Assembly: GCA_028671895.1 (NCBI GenBank) | Contig: CM053794.1 | Coordinates: 42,176,501 to 42,240,500, forward strand | Direction of reading: 5' to 3' | Length of the DNA stretch: 64,000 nt | From: Oenanthe sinensis | Taxonomy: Eukaryota; Streptophyta; Magnoliopsida; Apiales; Apiaceae | Shown: in pieces, positions 24,130-36,084 of the stretch | Layout of the letters: each line of letters opens with the position of its first letter | How positions within the stretch are numbered: the stretch's first letter is position 1 | Program-made: the position numbers and the translations under genes | The notes under the pieces: model-generated | Database searches by the model: none | Seen by the model: only the letters and a program-made list of their open reading frames with translations | Told to the model about the DNA's origin: nothing

Positions 24130-26644
24130 TATTATAGTAGTATATGAATTTCAGCGAGTTTTATGTGTCCTGGAGGGGCCGACCGCGGATCTAGTAAGGG
24201 GTACCGGGCACACGTACCCCCTAAAAATTGTTTTTTATAAAATTTTACCATTAAAATTTTTAGAAAAATATAGAAATGCCCCTCTAAAATTAAACTTTTA
24301 TGAAAGTGTTTACTCAAAAATAATCCGGTGTCCCCTAAAAATATTTTCTGAATCCGCCATGTATTACTCGTGTCTTATATATATCAAGCATCGGTAAATG
24401 GAAGAATACCGATTTACCGAACCATGGGGATTTGTGGGAGAGAGAGCGAGCTAGAAATGGATAACAATGTAAAACCGAATACGCTTTTGTTGTATCATGT
24501 ATGTGTAAAGCTCATGCATTTGTCACTTTGCCTAATTCTGCGCGTTAACACATATGCATTCAGAAGACATACGCTTTTCTTGTGCACACCACAAAATCAC
24601 ACACACACACACATATATATATATGCAGATTATATGTGATCGATCGATTTTTACACGATGATATCTAATATATATGGACTTAATTAATTCAGTATTTGGC
24701 TCGGATCGATCTTACACACCCCACATGAATGGAAGATATTCTTGTAGAAATTATATATATACAACTGCCCAATGTTCTATATAGTCCATCATAATATCAT
24801 ATCATCCTCGAAATGTCCTTAAATTCAGATATTCAGAGTCTTTTAAGTGTGTGTTGCATGCATATATATATAATACTCTAGAGTCTGCAGCTATGCATAT
24901 ACATGTCCAATTTTATTAAGTATAACCGTAGGGACCCACATAATCTGATAAAAGAAGCAAATGATATAAAATTATAAGGTGGCCGGTGATCTTAATGTAA
25001 GACAGCATTGCAATTTGCATATATATAAAGATGTGAAACATTGGTCCAAGACTTGTGCTTTAAAGATTTATGCTTTCGCTCCATTCTGCAAGTGTCTAAC
25101 ATGAAAATAGTATTACTTGTAGCATATTCCGCAAAATATAGATGACAAAATAAAATATTCAGCAATTGCATGTCGGGTGCATTAAGATCCCTATTGGCGT
25201 GCTAAACATATACGATATTAGAATTAGAATTAGAATGATCTAATCACTCTCACCAATAAATCAAGGAAGAATTAAAGAGTAAGAATATATACGAGTTAAG
25301 ATGGTGAAATGGTGTGGGGTCGCCACCAAGATTTGACATTAGCGGGCCCAATTTCTTACAAGGTCCATCAATAGATACCTACACCGGACCCAACCTCCGG
25401 AATACCCGATAATCAACTGGCACATATTCTGCATTTCTGTTACATATATTTTGCTTGTTTTTTTTACCGTCCGGTTATTTTTTTTAAAAGATAACTTAAA
25501 GCTGAATTGCCAAGTTACAACACAAAAGAACATTACATTCAACTCTAAACAATCCCGGCATTACATATTCAACGACAGCACAATGTACATTATGACTTTT
25601 GAGCATTGTTCTAAAGTCAATTAATCATTCTGATAAATTCCTAATTCACGTTCCGTGTATTTATTGATTAATTCCGATTCACGTTTTTTACAACACTGTT
25701 TTTGAGTAGTCGCATTCTTGTGTTTCAGAACTTTTTTCTCATATTTTTTTGACAGCCCTAAAAATAGATGTAGAATTTGAAACTCCATTCTCACACAAAT
25801 CATATGAAAATTTTAGTTTAATATAATAGTATATAAAATAGAGTATTAATTAAATGTATCAATAATGTATAATTTATTTAGAATCTGTAATGGGCTTATT
25901 TATAATATGAATTTAAGACTTGGCCCAATTTTAAAAAAGAATCCAGAGCACTATGATAACATTTATAACAACTCAAATACACACTTTGATATACACCAGT
26001 AACTTGTTAAGTTCAAAAGAATTACAGTAATAAAAAATGTAACTAATATATTCGAAAAATAAATAACTATTATTTAGAATGGTTTCATCAATATTAGTTT
26101 TGTTATTGTTAGCTTTTCTTTTTTACCAGGGAACATAGCGGGCTCTACATCTTCACAGTGGTCCCACTATGTAAGTCCCTCGCGTGTCAACTCCTGATCG
26201 TTTTGGATGAAAATTAATTGCCTAATTTCCCGTCGAAGGAAAATATAATGCATGATCATTACCGGTCTTAATCACCCTCCATTTGATACCCTTTAAAATG
26301 CTTACAAAAATAAATATCAAGAAGCATAAACCATACGGTAAATTACTAAATCCATTAACAATCCCATCCTACAATGACTAATCTGCCCCTTGATAAGAAT
26401 TAATTCTATTGTACTAATCATGCTAACCCTATCTTGATTATAACGTACTGGTCCCTCTTAAGTCTAAATTTATATACTCCGTATAAAATAAAATAACACT
26501 ACCTGCAACCCACAACATTTTTCATCTCCAACCCCTGTTCTTTTTCTCCATACTATTACTAGCTACTGTGTTGAGATGCTCTCCTCAATAAAAATAAAAT
26601 TCTAATATTCACGATCGAGTTTTATTTAATTTTAATAATTTGGA

Positions 26645-28163
26645 ATGGAGAGTACGGATTCGTCGACAGCATCGCGTAAACAACAGCCTCAGCTGCCGCC
26701 AGGGTTTCGGTTTCACCCCACGGATGAAGAGCTGGTGGTTCACTATCTCAAAAATAGGATTGCCGATGCTCCCCTTCCGGTGGCCATCATCGCTGAAATA
26801 GACCTCTACAAATTTGATCCATGGGAACTCCCTGGTAATATATATAGAGAGAGATGTTATTATTATTATATATCCTTTTTAAAAAAAATCAAATATACAT
26901 GATATTATGGTCCATAGACCATAAGTATGCCTTAAGTCTTATATGTTTGTTGGCCGGTGTGTGTGTTTATATGTTAGTTTGTTGGTGTGTGTACATATAT
27001 ATGTTAGTTATAATCTGAATAATTGTAGGGAGAAAATATATACATGGTAGTACTTCCATAGATATACATCTATATATTTTTTAAATCAATATTTTGTGGG
27101 TTGATCAGCTAAGGCCTGTTTTGGTGAACAAGAATGGTACTTTTTTAGCCCGAGAGACAGGAAGTACCCGAACGGAGCAAGGCCGAACCGGGCGGCAACA
27201 TCAGGTTACTGGAAGGCCACCGGAACTGATAAGCCAGTGTTGAGCGGCAGTGGAATTAGTCAGAAAGTAGGTGTTAAAAAGGCACTCGTGTTTTATGGAG
27301 GAAAGCCACCTAGAGGGATCAAGACTAATTGGGTCATGCATGAATATAGACTCATTCCTGATCATAACAAGTCCAAGCCTCCTGATCATTCTAATCTTTT
27401 AGGCAATAAAAAGGGATCCATAAGGGTAATTTAATAATTATAATACTGTTATTTATCAATTTATATACTCGTATTTGTTAACAAAATTTTCGACGATTGG
27501 GGTATGATTTGTGGTGTGTAGCTCGACGATTGGGTTTTGTGTAGAATTTACAAAAAGAAGATATATAACAATCCTCAGAGGCCAATAGTAGATCATGATG
27601 AAAGCTGCGAGTCTTCTATGAATGAAATGATGTTACCATCATATGGGCAATTACAGAGTCCTAATAAATTTCCATCACTGGGGCTTAGAGCTTCATCAGC
27701 AAACAACAACATGACTAATTATGGCTCATTTCTTGAAAATGACCACAATATGTTTCAAGGGATGGTAGCAGCAGATGGTACTAACTTTCAAGGCTCCCTG
27801 CAGCAGATTAATAATTCGCTCTCTTTTTATCCTACTCCAACCACGGCCAATCTCCTCTCCTTGAAACCTAGCTTTCCAACTTCAAATTTGTATTGGAATA
27901 GTACTGGTACTGAAGAGGGAACAACGACGAATACGAATGGAGCTGCTGCAGGTACTAATAATTGCTCTTCGAGCTCGAGATTCGTTACGGAGAGGGGGGA
28001 TCATGAAAATGTGTTTTTTCCAAGTTTGTTAATTCAGTGTCCACAAACATCTCAGGCATCAATACAACAGGCAGGAGGAAATATTGGTGATCAAGGCGGT
28101 GTTCTTAGACACCAGCCACATCATGAGCCACAGAGTCTCGTCAATTGGTACTCTCACGTATAA
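26645..28163 (+). CDS. NAC56: NAC transcription factor, NAC56/NAM-like
   Basis: Three exons, 26645-26834, 27109-27425 and 27522-28163, GT-AG with matching phases, give 382 aa. The NAC DNA-binding domain covers residues ~18-172 with all five subdomains: LPPGFRFHPTDEELVVHYL; IIAEIDLYKFDPWELP; EWYFFSPRDRKYPNG and RAATSGYWKATGTDKPV; KVGVKKALVFYGGKPPRG and WVMHEYRL; LDDWVLCRIYKK. The intron positions are the standard NAC ones. The variable C-terminal half is rich in Asn, Ser, Thr and Gln, as in NAC activation domains. The start MESTDSS and subdomain sequences match the NAC56/NAC18/NAC25 (NARS/NAM) clade, linked to senescence, seed-coat and fruit ripening roles. No miR164 target is apparent. Confidence 0.95.
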
Positions 28164-28165
28164 AT

Positions 28166-28225
28166 ATATATCCATGCGGGTGAATAATCGGTGCTCTCAC
28201 CAACTCAGCTACACGTCCGGAGGCT
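28166..28225 (-). repeat. tRNA-like 5' half (possible SINE head)
   Basis: On the minus strand, GTGTAGCTGAGTTGGTGAGA followed by GCACC matches the D-arm/A-box of tRNAs (TAGCTCAGTTGGTNAGAGC). No anticodon stem, T-arm or B box follows; the sequence runs into the NAC stop region. So it is at most a fragment of a tRNA or tRNA-derived SINE. Confidence 0.35.
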
Positions 28226-29315
28226 CCAGGGCCGATATATATTTAACTTGCTAGTGAGTATGAGTATATATTTATATATGCAGTTTTATATTAAACATAT
28301 CCACGTTTAGATCTTAGAAGCAAGTATATATATACACTGTTTATAATTTGTACATGCACACATATATGTATGCATGCTGCTGCCTGCCTATGCATTTATA
28401 GATTTCTGTAGCTTTTGAAGTATATTCGACGATCATATAACATATATATTCGATATATTCCCGTGGAAAGATGATGGTGCATGCTTTGTTAATACTCTTC
28501 GATCCGTCGTCGCTTTAATTTTTGATGCATACCTTAAAATAAAAATACAATTATATTTATTATATATTAAATATAAAAATTTATATGAAATATATATTTA
28601 GATTCTAAACTTTTAATTATTTAATTCAAGATTTATGTTTTATATTAAATATAAATATATATTTTTTACCAAACATGTTAAAATTGAAATCGACTAATTC
28701 CAACAAAATTACTAGTGTAGACATAAACATTATAAATATATATAGTTGACTAGTTAATTACTCCTTGATCTGGAAGCCACGTCATATACAGAGCTGCACG
28801 TACATGTCGTAATTTATACTAATGTTCTTAGGTATAGGTTGATATATTTCAGGTACAATTGTTTGTTATTGGCGTATATACGACCAAAAATAGAAGTTAA
28901 ATTTATTATATACTTGACATGCCTTTTATTTGCATTTTTTTTTACTAATTTGGCTTATATACCTTTTATTTACATTTTAAAGTTACTATTGCAGGGCATA
29001 ACCTACCTTTATAAATATATAGTACCTACAGGGCAGATCGAGGCCTTTAAATATATACACACGCTATCGTTCTCTCCCCCCTAACTCCCCACTTTTTCTC
29101 CTAACCAGCAATCGTTGTTTAATTTGTTCATGATTCATGATCGATCAGATGATCACTAACTATAAAAGAGAAAGTAGAAGCTAGAGAAAGTAAGCAGGAT
29201 TTTTTTCCAAGATTTTTAAAAAAAAAATCTTTACGTATTCAAATTACAATATTCATACAAGTGAGAAATTGTTTTTTATATGACTATACATATTTAAATA
29301 CAATTGTATATACAT

Positions 29316-29321
29316 ATATTC

Positions 29322-29360
<39 letters not shown>

Positions 29361-29362
29361 TC
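29316..29362. repeat. (TA)n microsatellite
   Basis: Alternating TA with one internal tg interruption. Nothing else marks this site. Confidence 0.7.
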
Positions 29363-29989
29363 ACATATATATAACTTTTTTGGACCTTACCCAAGACCAG
29401 CCCCATGAAGAATTCATATTTTCTGCTATGGAAATTAAATGCCGAAAAAATTATCAGCTAGACCTTACGCTTGTGTATGTATGCACTACAATTTAGTACT
29501 CATAATCCTCATGTAGTCACGTGTGTATGTGTACAGTGGAGAGTTAGGATTATATATATAGTTACAGGGAGCTGACTTTAAACCATGTCTTGTTTATGTA
29601 ATAAGATTTAAAATAAAAAATAAGTCAAAAACTGACTTAAAACTAAAAGTAAGTATTATGTATTTTGTTCAGTGACTTATTTGATAAAAGTTATACATAT
29701 GTCATAAATTATTTATAAATTACTTTTATTTTTATTATTATATGTTTAAAAACTTACAAGTCACTTATAATACAAAATTACCCAAACATGTATTTTAAAC
29801 TCTCGCATTATCACTATCACATTAAGCCACTTTAAATCATAAGCCAAACGCCCATTGATAGCAGAAGATTTGCAAGTCTATGTGTATGTGTTCATTAGTG
29901 TATTGTTATACCTTGTATCATGCATAATTATGTATGCACCACTATTTAGAAATTTTTGTTTGCATAATTACATATGCACCATTATTTAG

Positions 29990-30105
29990 AAATTTTTGTT
30001 AAAAAAAGATATAATTATGTCATTGTTGGTTATCGAACCAGTAACCTCATGTTAAATAATCACTTTTGCAATCATTTGATCTAGTTGGACTTCTGTATTT
30101 TTTTA
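29990..30105 (-). repeat. SINE-like remnant with Pol III B box
   Basis: On the minus strand a perfect-looking B box GGTTCGATAACC (30039-30028) is preceded by an A-box-like 'tagatcaaatgattgcaaaa' about 40 bases upstream and 'aacatgaggtta' between them, the plan of plant tRNA-derived SINEs. Diverged fragments of the same unit lie at 29915-29990 and 30675-30790. Confidence 0.4.
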
Positions 30106-31563
30106 AAGTCTTAATACACAAACTATCAATTTTTTATATTATAAATATATCATATATATGTTATTTATTAATAATTTTTTAAATATGAGAAATGAAATTC
30201 GTATAGTTGAGTTCAAATTTTTTATTAATACAAGTTAAATGAATTTTTGAAAAAGTTATAACAAATTTAGATTTTAAATATGTTAAATATTTGAATATAA
30301 TATGGAATTGAGCTATAATTGCGATATTAATACTAAAATAATAATACTATATAAAATAATATGATTTCAATGTATATTTATTTTAAAATTAGATAAAAAA
30401 ATTTAAATAGGAGAATAAATATTATATAAAATACAAAATATTACAATTTATTAGTCAAATTATAAGCAGTGATAATACTTGAATTTTAGATGACGCATTT
30501 TGAAAAGAAACTATTATGGTGTGTAGATATATTGATTAAATTATTAGTTAAAAAATATGAATTTACTTGAATATGCTTATGTGTGTGTGTTTGTATATAT
30601 TAAATATATATTTTCATATAAAATGGATTTTAAATAAATGTTTAAATTCATCATTCATTGGTCCCATCCATTTAATTTGGATCCTTGTATTTTGTATAAT
30701 TACATATGTATCATTATTTTAAAATTTTGGTTAAAAAAATATAGAATTTATGTCATTATTGGATATCAAACAATTAATCTCATGATATACAATCATAGTC
30801 ATAGATTGCGAGTATCAGAAAAAAATGGATATTCTCGAGATGTCGTAACTATGGTAAAATAAAATCTACAAGAATTTGAGGTGCAAGAAAAAACATATTC
30901 ACGAGATGTCGTAATAAGTAATTAGACAAAATATAATAAACAATCAATTATGATTTGTATAATTAAATAAATGGGTTTAGAAAATTATATTTAAGAATAA
31001 GATATTAGATTGTATATATAAAAATTTAGTAAATTTGAGTTAAAAATTAGAATTTTTTTAAAATATAACTTTTTACAATATATACATTAAATTGTTAAAA
31101 AATATTTAATCAGAAAATCAAAATTAAAATATATAATAATGCATAGATATAGTTGCATAATATATGTGTGATTTGTAAATTATGTTTTAAATTTTAATTT
31201 AATATATATAAACTCAGTATGAATTTTATATCGGCCAATAAATATTTTAATTAAAATATATAGATATGTTTAAAACTAAAATTTTAGAAATAAATAATAA
31301 TAAATTAATTCAAATAAATAATATAACTAAAAATAAATTTAATTTTACGATTGTACTCGCATGGCTTTTACACTAGTTATTCTTAAAGATCAAATATTAA
31401 ATTATTAATACCAGTTGCTTAAAATTAAGCTAGGTACTAACAAATATGAGTGGACATTGAAAAAAGAGAGTAAAATGCAAACATATCAATTAAGTTTAGT
31501 GGACAGAAAAAGTAAATCAAAGCTAGGTAGAACTGTATTCTTTTTATATATATATACAAGTTT

Positions 31564-32476
31564 ATAACCCATGCAAAACACACATACTATTAATAAATTA
31601 TATATTAATTATTTATATAATTTAAATATTTTATTTAACACATAATTTATTTAATTTATTTATTAATTTCTTTTTACATTTTTCTATACAATAATGTTTA
31701 TATATTAATATTCATAAAATTTAATGATAAATCATAATGGTGATGAAATTGAGTTGAATATAAGTAAACTATATTAAATAAAAATTATAGGACGATTCTT
31801 AAAATATAATTTAAATATAATATTATATTATATGTGAACAGTTGTATAAAAGGAGGACTATCGTATAGTATATCTTTTCTAAAATTAGATTTTATTAAAA
31901 TTGAATGATTAGTATCGTTTCTATGGTCCACGGCCTAATGGGACGGTTAAGATTTTTTTTTTTATGGTTAACTTAGGTAAGATGAAAAAAAGTTCTGGTT
32001 ATCCATGTAAAACACGAATGTTATTAATAAATTATATATTATTTATTTTATATAATTTAAATATTTCATTTAATATGATAATCTGTTTTATGTTTAATTT
32101 CTTTTTATATTTTTTTATACTATGATGTTTATATATTAATATTTATAAAATTTAATGATAAGTCATAATTTTAAATAAATAAAATAGTTTGAATGGTGAT
32201 GAAATCGAGTTAAATGTGAGTAAACTATATAAAATAAAAATTATAGGATAAATGTGACTCTTAAAATAAAAAATATACAATATAATTTAAATATAATATA
32301 ATATTATCTTGTATAAAAAGAGAACTATCTGGTACAGAGTGATATGTATAATATATCTTTTCTAAAATTAGATTTTATTAAAATTGGATGATTAAGATCG
32401 TTTTTATGGTTGAGTTAAAATTAGACGGTTAAGATATTTTCTATAATTCACCTAGGTAGGATGAAAAAAGGTTCTC
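31564..32476. repeat. Tandem pair of ~440-480-bp AT-rich units
   Basis: Unit 1 (31564-31996) and unit 2 (31999-32476) share the order of words: 'catg.aaaaca', 'attaataaattatatatta', 'ataatgtttatatattaatatt', 'aaaattataggа'-like AT words, 'tcttttctaaaattagattt', 'gacggttaagat' and 'taggatgaaaaaa.gttct'. They are clearly diverged, so the duplication is old. No coding. Confidence 0.6.
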
Positions 32477-35052
32477 TTATTTGATTATAATAATATAGTA
32501 TAACATATCAAATTCGATTTTAATAATATTGTATAAATTAATATATGCACATGTATAATTATAATAAAATAAAAAAATAACTGTGAAAAATAGCCACAAG
32601 ATTAAAGATGAAAGGAACCTCAAAAAGAAAGTTATCTTTGATCGAGAGTTGAGGTCATATAAAATCCATCATTCAACATCCATCTTGCAGAAAAAGAAAG
32701 AGAGAGCATTTGTAATATGAAAGGAGAAAAGACACCACCACCCCAATTTGTCAAACGTTATTTTCTAAAAATTACGATATTTCTGAAATATTTACCACCT
32801 CAAATCATGACAAATGAGAATTAAGAGCATATTTGACTCTATTTGTTTTATCTTAAACCTAATTTATAACTTCAGAAATTAAAAAATATTTTATGTTAAC
32901 TTAATAAAAATTTATAGACATGTTAACTTAAAAGAGATTTGACGGATAATTTAGATTTGTAAGTGATTTCATTGATTAAAATTTTAATTTGTAATATCAG
33001 TTATATCTAAAATTTTTGATTATAAATTATTTCAATTAAAGATAAATATTCAAATCAAACATACCCCATTTCTAGATTCGATCCATCTAATGAATCTATA
33101 TTTATAAAATATAAACAACTTGGCTAAAATAAAGTGAGGCAAATATGCTTAATTTCCCTTGATTAATTTTTGTCCGTTCAAGTTTTATGCTCATGCTTTT
33201 CCTATGAAATCTCCGTCGTTCCACCCCAGTGCTTTTTTATGACCAAGTTGGCCTGAAGAAAATGTTGAATGAAAAAACACATATCTACCGTTTATTTTGT
33301 CGACATGTAACACCACATAGATATCTATGTAATAATACGTACATATAATAACTTGATACGAGTTATTCTAGTAGATTATTTCCTTTCAGAAAAAAAATTC
33401 ATAACGGTGTTATTTTAAACTTGTAGATATAGAAACACATATACTAATTAATATTTAATTAGTATATATTTTAAACTAGTATATGATTTCATGGTTAACT
33501 TGTATTTTGATATAGCTATTGAAATTCGATGATTTAATATTTAATATTTAAAATCATATACACTATCTATGTAATACTCGTAATAGAAAATTAATTTCCT
33601 GTAATATAATGATAATTTTTCAACTAAATCCCAATATTTACACCCTTTGTCGTTGTTAAAGTTATTCTATTTAGTTGATCTTTGCATTGTATTGTTTTTT
33701 TTGTCAGATCTTTGCATTGTATTTTATTTACCTAGAAAAATCATCTATAGCATTTTAAGAGATAGGATGTTATTATTAAAACAAATTGTTACAAGCAAGT
33801 GGTTATTTTGGTTTGAAAGAAATAAAGTGCTTATTTTGTTTGGTTTTATTTTTCAACTCGAGCGATCAGTCGTCAAATCAAATTTGAAAATTCAATATTT
33901 TGAAATTACCACACTGCACTTTTCCTTTCTCGGTAATGGCTACAAAATTAACTTTAAATCATTACGGCCTTAATTTGGTAATTGACATTTGACAATATGC
34001 CACACAATGTAAAGAACTAAAGATAAAATACGTATTTCCTTATATACATCTAAACTTATACCATAGCTTTAATTTCTAGTCACCCGTTTTATAACCCCAT
34101 ATACGAAGAGGAGAAAACGTATACGTTTTTGTATTTAGTACATTCGCAAGTTGATGTGCATGATTATTACTTTCTAAAATGACTAATATTTTAATACTCT
34201 TAATTAATTAGTCATGTCAAATTGTCGATTAATTAAGTAAATTAGTTAGAGCTACTTAAGAAAGCATCGATTGATTTAGGATTTTCAAAAAAATTGTGCA
34301 AGAAGAATTTTGAAAAATTGAGTTGAGTACTAATTATATATATATATATATATTACCACTCATACATTCAAATTGAACATTGGTATGGGTAAATTGATTT
34401 TTATTGTCAAGAAATTACGGATATCTGCTGACTAAATAAAAGAAATTATCAAGTGTAATTGTCGAGCCCTAAAGTAAAGAATTATTTTTCTAGAAGGAAT
34501 TAAAACATATTAAAAATCTAAAGCTGATACGAATATACATTATGATTGTTTTTAATTGCTGTTAATAATTTAATTAGCAGAACAATCTATATAAACAAAA
34601 ATCTTTATTGCTTCAGAAAAAAGTTTGAACTACTTGGCCCAGTCTAATAGACAACCATAGTAATAATGAGCCACTGAGCCCAATGTGATCACGGCATGTT
34701 CAAATATAAAATCTGGCCCATAGAAAATGTCATTAACAGATGATCTGAATCAATCAATATATCACAGTTGGCTTCATGAAATTAATGATACCTTTTCCAC
34801 ATTATTAAATGAAAAAAGTTCCACAGTAATCATGATTATAATTATAATGGTAGTTGCATTATAAAATTATTACTCCACTTACCTAATAATCAAGGTCAAT
34901 AAACCAGTCCATAATCCATGCATACTCGGTTGTTCAAAGAAAGATCAAAGTCAACCATCCAGTGCTACACAATTTTACACGAGGGGTACCATTTATGACT
35001 GCTGACTCTTTCAGTTCAAAACAGTTGTAGAAAGCTGGAAGAAGAAAAAAGT

Positions 35053-35060
35053 TGTATATA
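35053..35060 (+). promoter_or_regulatory. TATA-like box of the small basic ORF
   Basis: tgtatata lies about 60 bp upstream of the ATG at 35118. Weak evidence by itself. Confidence 0.3.
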
Positions 35061-35117
35061 GACATACACACACGTACACGCCCTATACCACATTTTTTTA
35101 ACTTCCAAACTTACAAA

Positions 35118-35444
35118 ATGCAAACCATTTCCTCCAAGAAAAACATGGGAAGGCTTCAAACTTCTGCAAATTTATCATCAATTACTGGTCATCACAAGGT
35201 TGAGAGGTATCATGACTCGAAAAAGTATTCCATAGGAACACCAAGGCGTCATCAACACACAAGTTTACGGTCCATGACTCTCCATAACCACCGTGAGGCC
35301 CCCCCAAGGGATAAAATGAGAGGGCGTAGAGCTGGCAAAGAGGTGGCAAGAAGGGCACTAATGCCACCAATTAGGAAGCTCAACATGAGATGGCGGAACT
35401 TCCAGCCAACCCCAAGTCGTCTCTCTATTATGTCCATGACTTAA
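35118..35444 (+). CDS. Small basic protein, unrecognised
   Basis: ATG 35118 opens a 108-codon frame ending at TAA 35442-35444. The protein is strongly basic (many Arg, Lys, His) with few acidic residues; the C-terminal half contains KMRGRRAGKEVARRAL and KLNMRWRNFQPTPSR. No signal peptide, membrane segment or known domain is seen. Base composition is clearly less AT-rich than the flanks, which supports coding or conserved sequence, and a TATA-like box lies upstream. I do not recognise the family. It converges on the 3' end of CYP37. The antisense frame over the same DNA (35437-35252) is also open, so strand choice rests on the ATG context and the upstream TATA. Confidence 0.45.
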   Translation: MQTISSKKNMGRLQTSANLSSITGHHKVERYHDSKKYSIGTPRRHQHTSLRSMTLHNHREAPPRDKMRGRRAGKEVARRALMPPIRKLNMRWRNFQPTPSRLSIMSMT

Positions 35445-36084
35445 ATTCGAGTGCATCTTCAATGCAGATTGTTTTAGATTATTTTTGATGACTAGAATCT
35501 CAGGTAAATATAATGATGTGATCATGCATATCGTCCGAATTCATGCTTATTTTCAAGCTTTTAAATCTCCAGAGTCAACTTCATTTTACTGTTGTTCAAG
35601 ATCAAACCTATTTTGTGTCTGTGTACTGATTACTTGTTTTATTTTCGGTACAATAATATTTCTGAAAAACTCTTAATTTCAATATAAAGATTTCTGTAAT
35701 CCAGTTCTACTAAAAAAGGCTAAAAGGATAGGCTCCGAAATTTAGACAATGCTGTGAAGAACCTCAAACTTATTAAATTAACTAATTCACATAATTTAGC
35801 AATAATAATTTTATAGCAGCGAAGTCATCAAGATGAATATCCTGTACGTTAATCAGAAAAATGGCGGAGCATATATATAGCCAAGACCCAAAATATGACC
35901 AATTTAGTGGAGCTTCACAGTTGTTTTTTTTACCTTTGTAGTAGTAAGCTTTTCTGGAGAAAAGTTCAGCAAGAGAGAAACAGAGCTTGACAGTCCGACG
36001 GCAATGAATAGCCCATATGATGCCTCTTCAAATGTATAAACAGAATTGAAAGAATTAAAATAGGCCGTCCAGACATCCTTAAAA
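35445..36084. other. Intergenic between the small ORF and CYP37
   Basis: Convergent 3' ends. The right part (about 35700-36084) likely includes the CYP37 3' UTR. No gene or clear repeat seen. Confidence 0.4.

Larger units (their letters stand above)
20964..26644. other. Intergenic, 5.7 kb, repeat-bearing
   Basis: No protein gene seen. It holds the ABCG9 3' UTR, an organelle-like GC-rich island (22264-22432), a possible SINE remnant (about 23553-23625), a (TG)n tract near 23452-23469, a Stowaway MITE (23855-24129), a (CA)n/(TA)n run at 24598-24625, and the NAC promoter at its right end. The rest is AT-rich. Confidence 0.5.
28226..35050. other. Gene-poor intergenic region, 6.8 kb
   Basis: No gene seen. 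Extremely AT-rich. It includes a (TA)n microsatellite (29316-29362), a foldback-like stretch at 29600-29850 with gtcacttata/ataagtcac words, a SINE-like remnant (about 29990-30105) with related copies at 29915 and 30680, and a tandem pair of about 440-480 bp units (31564-32476). Remaining parts show no recognisable structure. Confidence 0.5.
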
